Assembly (NCBI GenBank): GCA_035529735.1
Contig: DATKWE010000075.1
Span: 1 to 11,017, forward strand
Direction: 5' to 3'
DNA from: JAAXQD01 sp035529735
Lineage (GTDB): Bacteria > Desulfobacterota > Desulfobacteria > Desulfobacterales > UBA11574
DNA: 11,017 nt
The notes under the pieces were generated by a model. It searched no databases and was not told where the DNA came from. It was given only the letters and a program-made list of their open reading frames with translations. Made by a program: the position numbers and the translations under genes. Positions 6,441 to 11,017 of this stretch are shown here, piece by piece (position 1 is the first letter of the stretch; every line of letters begins with the position of its first letter).

Positions 6441-7277
6441 TTAGGATGTTAATTTTTCAATTTGACGGTATAATCCAAGAAATTTTTCTTTCCACTCCGG
6501 CATTTCCTCAACGATGAGCTTGCCCTTTGAATACGCCTCCGCAATCCGTCTATCAAAGGGAATCTCCATCAAAATGGGCAGGTTTTCCTGTTCTGCATAT
6601 GTCCGTACCCGATCGTAACCGATATCCGAGCGATTAATGACCAGACCCGATGGAATCCCAAGAAGTTTCACCGCTTCAACCGCCAGTTGCAAATCGTGCA
6701 GACCGAACGGCGTCGGCTCGGTGACCATCAAAACGAAATCAGCGCCTTTCATCGCAGCGATAACCGGGCATGATGTCCCGGGAGGGGCGTCGATGATGGT
6801 CAGCTGATCAGAACGGGTATATGACCGAACATTTCGGATCAAAGGCGGTGACATGGCCTCCCCAATCCTTAACCGGCCGTGTACAAAATGAAGATTGTTT
6901 TTGTGGCCAATTTCAATCGTACCCAGTTCGCGGCCGGTTTCGGTGACGGCCTTTTCCGGACAGACTTCTACACAACCGCCACAGCTGTGGCAAAGTTCCG
7001 GAAATGTCAGAACGGTCTTCCCGATGACGATGATGGCCTTAAACCGACATATTTCAGCACATTTTTTGCAGAACGTGCATTTTTCTTCGTCAATTTGCGG
7101 CACGGGTGTATAAACCGTTTTTTCCGCTTCAACGACAGGATTTATAAAAAGGTGACAATTCGGTTCCTCAACATCACAGTCCAGAAGTTGCACATCCGAC
7201 CCTATAGAAACAGCCAGGTTGGTCGCCACAGTCGTCTTCCCCGTACCGCCTTTTCCGCTTGCAATGCTGATAATCAT
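6441..7277 (-). CDS. MinD-superfamily P-loop ATPase with inserted ferredoxin domain (first copy)
   Basis: 278 residues; ATG at 7277 with AAGGAAG about 11 bases upstream. Walker A SGKGGTGKTT is at 7-16 (signature lysine K9), DCDVEEPNCHLF at 33-44, and DAPPGTSCPV (163-172) forms the Walker B/switch II. The inserted ferredoxin domain has C67-x2-C-x2-C-x3-C77 and C96-x2-C-x2-C-x3-C106, enough for two [4Fe-4S] clusters. Compared with the copy at 5433 it keeps the DCDVEEPN motif more typical of this family, and its last 40 residues differ. The two are probably a heterodimer or act in sequence, like DVU2103 and DVU2104. It opens the second gene group and is preceded by a 438-base non-coding region with many hairpins. 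Confidence 0.92.
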   Translation of the reverse strand: MIISIASGKGGTGKTTVATNLAVSIGSDVQLLDCDVEEPNCHLFINPVVEAEKTVYTPVPQIDEEKCTFCKKCAEICRFKAIIVIGKTVLTFPELCHSCGGCVEVCPEKAVTETGRELGTIEIGHKNNLHFVHGRLRIGEAMSPPLIRNVRSYTRSDQLTIIDAPPGTSCPVIAAMKGADFVLMVTEPTPFGLHDLQLAVEAVKLLGIPSGLVINRSDIGYDRVRTYAEQENLPILMEIPFDRRIAEAYSKGKLIVEEMPEWKEKFLGLYRQIEKLTS

Positions 7278-7715
7278 ACGATGACACTTCCTTTTATACC
7301 GAACTTTTCAAGAATAATTTATATGCGAATACTCTCCGCCTATCCGGCGGAATGTCTTGTAAATGATCTGCAACCGCTCGCCCGGTTGAATTGCGCTGCG
7401 CGCAAACTTATTAGAGCGCAGCGGAAATCTCGCCTCGCGGGGCTGCAAAGAACTTCAATCCCGCTGAAAGCGGGATGAGAAATACGGATTGGTTATGAGC
7501 TTTTGCGCATAACATAGGGCACCATGTTTTTTTGTCAAGCTCTTTTAACAACTTTTATTTAAACATATAAATTCCAACAGGTTAAGGCAGTTCAAATACC
7601 GACATTTATTTTCATCTTTACCGTCCGCAATTACGGATATGCTTTAAATTTTGGAATGTTAATATGATCCAATGGTTCTTCATTTTGTTTGCGCTCAATT
7701 GGGCGTTGATGTTTT
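7278..7715. other. Gene-free stretch between methyltransferase and MinD/ferredoxin operon
   Basis: No credible gene in 438 bases. Positions 7335-7513 form a GC-richer island of stem-loops (separate entry). Positions 7514-7715 are AT-rich, with only short imperfect palindromes such as CGCTCAATTGGGCG (7691-7704). The region must contain the promoter of the minus-strand operon starting at 7277 if that operon has its own. I found neither a convincing -35/-10 pair nor a TGGCAC-N5-TTGC sigma-54 element. No strong terminator is seen after the methyltransferase gene. Confidence 0.6.
7335..7513. repeat. Island of five stem-loops upstream of the MinD/ferredoxin operon
   Basis: Five inverted repeats stand in a row: TCCGCC/GGCGGA (7335-7351, 5-base loop); CAACCG/CGGTTG (7371-7388, 6-base loop); CGCTGCGC/GCGCAGCG (7394-7423, 14-base loop); ATCCCGCT/AGCGGGAT (7458-7476, GAA loop); and GTTATGAGC/GCGCATAAC (7492-7513, TTTT loop, one mismatch). 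The first four stems are perfect and the island is GC-richer than its AT-rich flank. It may be a REP-like or miniature mobile element, or a structured 5' leader of the operon that begins at 7277. Only whole-genome comparison would tell. Confidence 0.55.
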
Positions 7716-8351
7716 TTATGCGTTATTTCGGGTCAGCAGGAAGAGCCCTGTGTTTCCCCCGGTGACGAACTTTTCCTTTTCAACGGATAACTGGTGTTCG
7801 GTTACTAAAGGGAATACACCTTGGCAGGCAAGAAAGTTGCGATAATTTCTGAAATGCTCTTGTCCGGCCGCCATTTCAACACAGGTGATCACAATTTTTA
7901 AGATCCAACCCTTTGGAAAACGAATCGAACCGGAATGATAATCGACCAGCAAAATCCGCCCATTTTTTTTCATGACACGCTTGGATTCACTCACCACCTT
8001 TGATCGGATCGGAGCCGGCATTTCATGCAACGCAAAAAACGCAATGACCAAGTCGAATGTTCCATCAGAATAGGGCATTTGTGAGGCATCGCCCAGATGA
8101 AGTTCCGCCCGTTTTCCGAGTTTTCTTCGGGCAATGTCTATCATGGCAGGGGACCGATCCATTCCGAACACCTTGCAACCGCCCTTTTGATAAAGGTCCA
8201 AGGTCGTCCCGGTTCCGCATCCAACATCAAGGACCCGCATCTCTTCTTTGGATGGAACCATCTTCATGCTGGCCGCTCTTAGACTCTTGATGAGCGGTTC
8301 GACCAGCACATCGTAACGCTTGGCGGTTTTTCTATAGGGGTCTAAAGCCAC
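7716..8351 (-). CDS. SAM-dependent class I methyltransferase, UbiE-like
   Basis: 211 residues, GTG start; GAGGTGA lies 8 bases upstream, which supports this start. Motif I is VLDVGCGTGTTL (about 40-51, SAM binding), followed by VFGMDRSPAMIDIARRK, with the acidic residue that holds the ribose. LHLGDASQMPYSDGTFDLVIAFFALHEM carries the adenine-contacting Asp and motif IV, and an RVMKKNGRILLVDY segment closes the core. The fold and length fit the UbiE/Methyltransf_11 group, but these motifs do not give the acceptor. It follows the second NifU-like gene by 54 bases in the same direction, so it is probably the last gene of the MrpORP operon. A role in modifying a partner protein or a cofactor is conceivable but not shown. 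Confidence 0.88.
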   Translation of the reverse strand: MALDPYRKTAKRYDVLVEPLIKSLRAASMKMVPSKEEMRVLDVGCGTGTTLDLYQKGGCKVFGMDRSPAMIDIARRKLGKRAELHLGDASQMPYSDGTFDLVIAFFALHEMPAPIRSKVVSESKRVMKKNGRILLVDYHSGSIRFPKGWILKIVITCVEMAAGQEHFRNYRNFLACQGVFPLVTEHQLSVEKEKFVTGGNTGLFLLTRNNA

Positions 8352-8405
8352 AGTTAAGTCACCTCGAATAATCTTCCAACCCTCTTAATCTAAAAACCAA
8401 AATCA

Positions 8406-8846
8406 TCATCGTTTAACGTATAATCTTTTCCAAGGGGCATGTTTGAACTCCTGAAAATTGACCAAAGCCAGATAGAACGCACCTACCGACAACTCAGCAC
8501 AATGGGTGTGTTCCTCCGGCAATGTCTCCAGAAAATCAATGACTTTTTCCGGTGTAATCTCCCAGGCCTCTGCTACGGTTTTTCCTTCGGCCAGAAAGAC
8601 TACCGTATTTGCACAGGCATGGGTGTTTATGCAGCCATCCGTAATAAATGAAACCGAATGGATACGATTTTTCCGAACAATTAGAAACATCTCAACAGTG
8701 TCGCCACACTTGCCGATTCTTTTGCCGTATCCATCCGGGTCTTTTATTATCCGGCGTTTATCCATTTGAGTTACCATCTCAATATAATGTACAGATGGTT
8801 CCCAGGAAAAGTTTGATTCCTGTTGATATGTTTTGTTTTCGCTCAT
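8406..8846 (-). CDS. NifU/IscU N-terminal-type iron-sulfur scaffold protein (second of tandem pair)
   Basis: 146 residues. The NifU-N/IscU fold provides a transient [2Fe-2S]/[4Fe-4S] assembly site on three cysteines. Here these are C47 in KCGDT (with D49 beside it), C72 in ITDGC and C116 in HTHCAEL; an extra C78 lies in the THAC segment. It lacks the NP motif seen in the first copy and in IscU, and has a shortened loop (KDPDGYGKRIGKCGD). Its ATG overlaps the stop of the first copy (ATGA, 8843-8846), so translation is coupled and the two are probably made in similar amounts. A C-terminal NifU/Nfu domain and a separate cysteine desulfurase are absent from the window. Confidence 0.88.
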   Translation of the reverse strand: MSENKTYQQESNFSWEPSVHYIEMVTQMDKRRIIKDPDGYGKRIGKCGDTVEMFLIVRKNRIHSVSFITDGCINTHACANTVVFLAEGKTVAEAWEITPEKVIDFLETLPEEHTHCAELSVGAFYLALVNFQEFKHAPWKRLYVKR

Positions 8847-9268
8847 TTGACCATATAATCATTTAGGGCTTCTTGAAGGGCATCCGCAGATAAAAAAGCA
8901 CAGTGCTTATCTTCTTCAGGTAATCCCCCTAATTTTTCCAGGATAACCTCTCCTGTGATATTCAAAATCTCGTCAGGGCTCTTTCCAAGAGACTGCTCGG
9001 CTGCAAATGACCCGCACACCGTGCTGGATCCGCAACCATCGGTTTGAAATGAAGCATTTTTGACTTTCCCATTTTCGAATTTCAAAAAAATTTCCATGGT
9101 ATCACCGCATGAACCTGTTACACGTCCGTATCCATCAGGATTCTCTATGCAACCCGCATACAATGGGTTCAGCCACCTTTGAAACGCGATTTCCCCATAG
9201 ACTTCTCTTGTTTCTTGAAAAATTTGATCCTGCAACCCTTCAACAAAATCATCAAAACCTTTGCTCAT
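8843..9268 (-). CDS. NifU/IscU N-terminal-type iron-sulfur scaffold protein (first of tandem pair)
   Basis: 141 residues from the ATG at 9268 (MSKGFDDF), chosen because GGAAG lies 8 bases upstream; an in-frame ATG at 9292 is possible but has no good ribosome binding site. Core motifs are LNPLYAGCIENPDGYG with C40, GSCGDTME with C54 and D56, QTDGCGSSTVC with C79 and C85, and KHCAFLSADALQEAL with C123. C54, C79 and C123 match the three cluster ligands of IscU/NifU, and NP also matches IscU. C40 and C85 are additional. The gene sits 29 bases after the MrpORP gene, directly in the same operon, so it is a natural candidate to give or receive clusters from that ATPase. Confidence 0.9.
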   Translation of the reverse strand: MSKGFDDFVEGLQDQIFQETREVYGEIAFQRWLNPLYAGCIENPDGYGRVTGSCGDTMEIFLKFENGKVKNASFQTDGCGSSTVCGSFAAEQSLGKSPDEILNITGEVILEKLGGLPEEDKHCAFLSADALQEALNDYMVK

Positions 9269-9297
9269 TCGCTCTTCCTTTACCCTATACATCTGAT

Positions 9298-10527
9298 TTA
9301 ATGATCACAGACATTGGCGCCTGTTACCAGTGTACCGGAGAGATACTGGTTTGTCAGGGATTCCGGGGAATCCATTGGAGCGCCGATAATCACCTCAATC
9401 CCATTTTCCTCTAAAAGCTGTTGCGCCTTTTCTCCCATTCCAGCCGCGATAACGACGTCAGCTCCCTGCTCATTAAGCCACCGGGGGAGCACTCCCGGTT
9501 CGTGGGCCGGTGGGGCAAGCATTTCTGTTTTTGCTATTTTACCGTGTTGAATCTCAACAAATGCGAATTGTTTGCAGTGACCAAAATGGGATGAGAGTTT
9601 TCCTTCGGATACTGGCACAACGAATATTTTTGTGTCTTCAGCGTGCTTTTTTCTAATCGTAATTATTTTTTTCGGTTCAGGAATCGTCTTTGCCTCAATT
9701 TTTGTAAATTTAATAACTTCATCCACTATTTTATTGAATTCCTGTGTGATTAAAATCTTACTGTCGTCCAGAAGACCCATATTCCCCATGTCACCCATTG
9801 ATACCACCTCCGGCTCAAAAGGGAGTGACCCCAAAAGTCTCAATCCCTCATTTTTTGCGGTGAGCATCCCTCCACGGGTTTTGAATATGTCAATCATCTT
9901 TCCGCAATGGGGACATTTGAGTCCGCTCATGTTTTCCACAAGACCTAAGATTTCCATCTTGACCTGGCGGCAAAAATTGATGGATTTTCTAACGTCAGCA
10001 AGTGAAATTTCCTGGGGGGTTGTCACAATTACAGCCTTTGCATCGGGTATGGTCTGTGCTACGGTCAGTGGCTCGTCGCCGGTACCCGGCGGAGAGTCGA
10101 TAATCATGTAGTCAAGATCCGACCACTCGACATCTGCAATGAACTGTCTGATAACGCCAATCTTAAGGGGTCCTCTCCAGATCGTTGCTGCATCCTTATT
10201 TTCTCCCAAAAGCGGTTCAATGGAAATCACATCCATATTTTGAATGTACTTGACGGGTCGGACTTTTCCATCCATGCTGCCCGGTCCGATATTTCCTTTG
10301 AGACCCAGAATGTGAGGGATACTGGGTCCGTGAAGATCCACATCCATGAGACCCACTCTATACCCTTTTTTCGCCAAAGCCACCGATAGATATGCTGCAA
10401 TGCTGCTTTTTCCAACGCCGCCTTTGCCGCTCATCACCAGAATTTTGTTCTTGATGTGGCCCAGCCTTTCCTTTATCTCTATATCCTGCTGTTGTTGTTC
10501 CTGTTGATTCCTATGTCCTTTTGCCAT
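9298..10527 (-). CDS. MrpORP: Mrp/NBP35 P-loop ATPase fused to a C-terminal NifX/ORP domain
   Basis: 409 residues from the ATG at 10527; GGAGGG lies 9 bases upstream and an overlapping TTG at 10530 is less likely. An N-terminal Gln-rich tail (8-14, QQEQQQQ) takes the place of the four-Cys NBP35 N-terminus. The Mrp domain follows: Walker A SGKGGVGKS (33-41) with signature lysine K35, DVDLHGPSIPH, IIDSPPGTGDEP (142-153), and the C205-x2-C208 pair (KCPHCG) that in Mrp/NBP35 bridges a [4Fe-4S] cluster across the dimer. After a charged linker (about 275-298) comes a DIM domain (299-409) with SHFGHC (313-318), HEPGV and a last Cys at 407. This is the architecture described for Desulfovibrio MrpORP, thought to take part in orange-protein metallocluster assembly. 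It heads the tandem NifU genes; 76 bases separate it from the partial NifX gene. Confidence 0.93.
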   Translation of the reverse strand: MAKGHRNQQEQQQQDIEIKERLGHIKNKILVMSGKGGVGKSSIAAYLSVALAKKGYRVGLMDVDLHGPSIPHILGLKGNIGPGSMDGKVRPVKYIQNMDVISIEPLLGENKDAATIWRGPLKIGVIRQFIADVEWSDLDYMIIDSPPGTGDEPLTVAQTIPDAKAVIVTTPQEISLADVRKSINFCRQVKMEILGLVENMSGLKCPHCGKMIDIFKTRGGMLTAKNEGLRLLGSLPFEPEVVSMGDMGNMGLLDDSKILITQEFNKIVDEVIKFTKIEAKTIPEPKKIITIRKKHAEDTKIFVVPVSEGKLSSHFGHCKQFAFVEIQHGKIAKTEMLAPPAHEPGVLPRWLNEQGADVVIAAGMGEKAQQLLEENGIEVIIGAPMDSPESLTNQYLSGTLVTGANVCDH

Positions 10528-10603
10528 CAATCATTACCCTCCGGTTTTACCCCAAAATTTTTTTGCCAACGTTTTTGAGTTTTTTATTTTGTAAACACGG
10601 TCG

Positions 10604-11017
10604 CTATTTTTCTTCCACGGCCTTCATGCTTGATTGTAAGTCTTCAATCTGCTGACGTAATTCATTTGCCTGATCTTTAAGGTGCTTCAAGTGCTCCTCT
10701 TTTGATAACATGGTAGCGCCGGACTGACCAGAAACGTTCCATGTTGAACGGCCCATTCCACGCCCCATGCCCATACCGCCGCCACAGCCCTTTCTCATCC
10801 ATTGATTCATATCGGAACCGCTTCCCATGCCATAGTGGTCGGTGACATTGGGTGTGCCTGTAGACTTAATATCGCCCCTGTTGTATTTTTCGACGACCTC
10901 TCTGACCGTACCGGATTGTCCTACAAAAACCTCAATCTTGGCAGCAGAAAGCGTTTGAAGCGCTTTGGGGCCGCAGTTCCCCGTTATTACGGCATCTACT
11001 TCCTTGGATGCCACGAA
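10604..11017 (-). CDS. NifX/ORP-type protein with Met/Gly-rich and coiled-coil tail (5' end outside window)
   Basis: 137 residues are visible; the frame is still open at the right edge, and by comparison with the 119-residue DIM protein at 4579 about 55-60 N-terminal residues are missing. The visible part starts in the second half of the DIM domain (ASKEVDAVITGNCGPKALQTL, SGTVREVVEKYNRGDI) and carries the same CGPKA motif. Then comes an unusual tail: YGMGSGSDMNQWMRKGCGG, a GMGMGRGMGR segment, and a final helix rich in Leu, Glu and Lys (about 100-137) with coiled-coil spacing. Met/Gly-rich leaders followed by a short coiled coil resemble the small DUF5320-type proteins that often accompany NifX/Mrp genes, so this looks like a fusion of the two. 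The Met and Cys residues could bind soft metals such as copper, but that is inference. Confidence 0.85.
   Translation of the reverse strand, partial: FVASKEVDAVITGNCGPKALQTLSAAKIEVFVGQSGTVREVVEKYNRGDIKSTGTPNVTDHYGMGSGSDMNQWMRKGCGGGMGMGRGMGRSTWNVSGQSGATMLSKEEHLKHLKDQANELRQQIEDLQSSMKAVEEK

Noticed and set aside
6879..7478. 199-codon plus-strand reading frame opposite the MinD/ferredoxin gene
   Set aside because: It is antisense to a gene with intact catalytic motifs and continues into the hairpin island; the translation has no family-like pattern.
7278..7715. Sigma-54 promoter, expected because Desulfovibrio orp operons use it
   Set aside because: Scanning the minus strand here and in 10531-10603 gave no TGGCAC-N5-TTGC; the best partial matches (TGGTGCCC near 7520, TGGCA near 10567) lack the -12 GC at the right spacing.
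7664..7765. 33-codon hydrophobic plus-strand frame (MIQWFFILFALNWALMFF...)
   Set aside because: It overlaps the 3' end of the methyltransferase gene on the other strand and has only a weak GGA upstream. It could be a small membrane peptide, but nothing else supports it.

Overview
The window looks like chromosomal DNA from an anaerobic, probably sulfate-reducing Desulfobacterota (deltaproteobacterial) organism. This is inferred from gene content, not from a marker gene. The main evidence is a gene set resembling the Desulfovibrio 'orange protein' (ORP) locus: an Mrp/NBP35 ATPase fused to a NifX-type domain (MrpORP architecture), two MinD-type ATPases each carrying two inserted [4Fe-4S] ferredoxin motifs, and several small dinitrogenase-iron-molybdenum-cofactor (DIM/NifX) proteins. 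I see no tRNA, rRNA, CRISPR array or transposase.

Layout. Positions 1-842 hold no convincing gene. They contain a degenerate T/C-rich repeat tract (about 365-650), then a small inverted repeat and a 15-codon reading frame with an excellent ribosome binding site. On the plus strand follow a signal-peptide protein with a helical, Spy/CpxP-like look (940-1425), two hairpins that look like terminators, and a 98-residue conserved-looking hypothetical protein (1672-1968). Everything from 2186 to the right edge is on the minus strand and is read right to left. The first group (11017 to 7716) is a NifX protein with a Met/Gly-rich coiled-coil tail (cut by the window edge), MrpORP, two NifU/IscU-like scaffold proteins in tandem, and a SAM-dependent methyltransferase. 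A 438-base non-coding gap full of hairpins follows. The second group (7277 to 4579) is two MinD/ferredoxin ATPases and two small NifX proteins. After a gap with a candidate terminator and promoter, the third group (4327 to 2186) is a CoA-disulfide-reductase-like flavoprotein, a small Cys-rich protein and a corrinoid adenosyltransferase.

How the genes may work together. The ATPases have deviant Walker A motifs, Fe-S ligands and paired copies. The NifU-like proteins keep the cluster-binding cysteines. The NifX domains are of a class known to hold metal-sulfur clusters (Mo-Cu in ORP, FeMo-co precursors in NifX). The simplest reading is a metallocluster assembly and carrier system: NifU-like scaffolds and MrpORP build or hand over a cluster, the small NifX proteins carry it, and the MinD/ferredoxin ATPases couple ATP and redox state. 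The flavoprotein/Cys-rich/adenosyltransferase trio may be a separate redox or corrinoid unit that is simply adjacent. The metal, the substrate and the link to cell division reported for the Desulfovibrio orp system cannot be read from this sequence.
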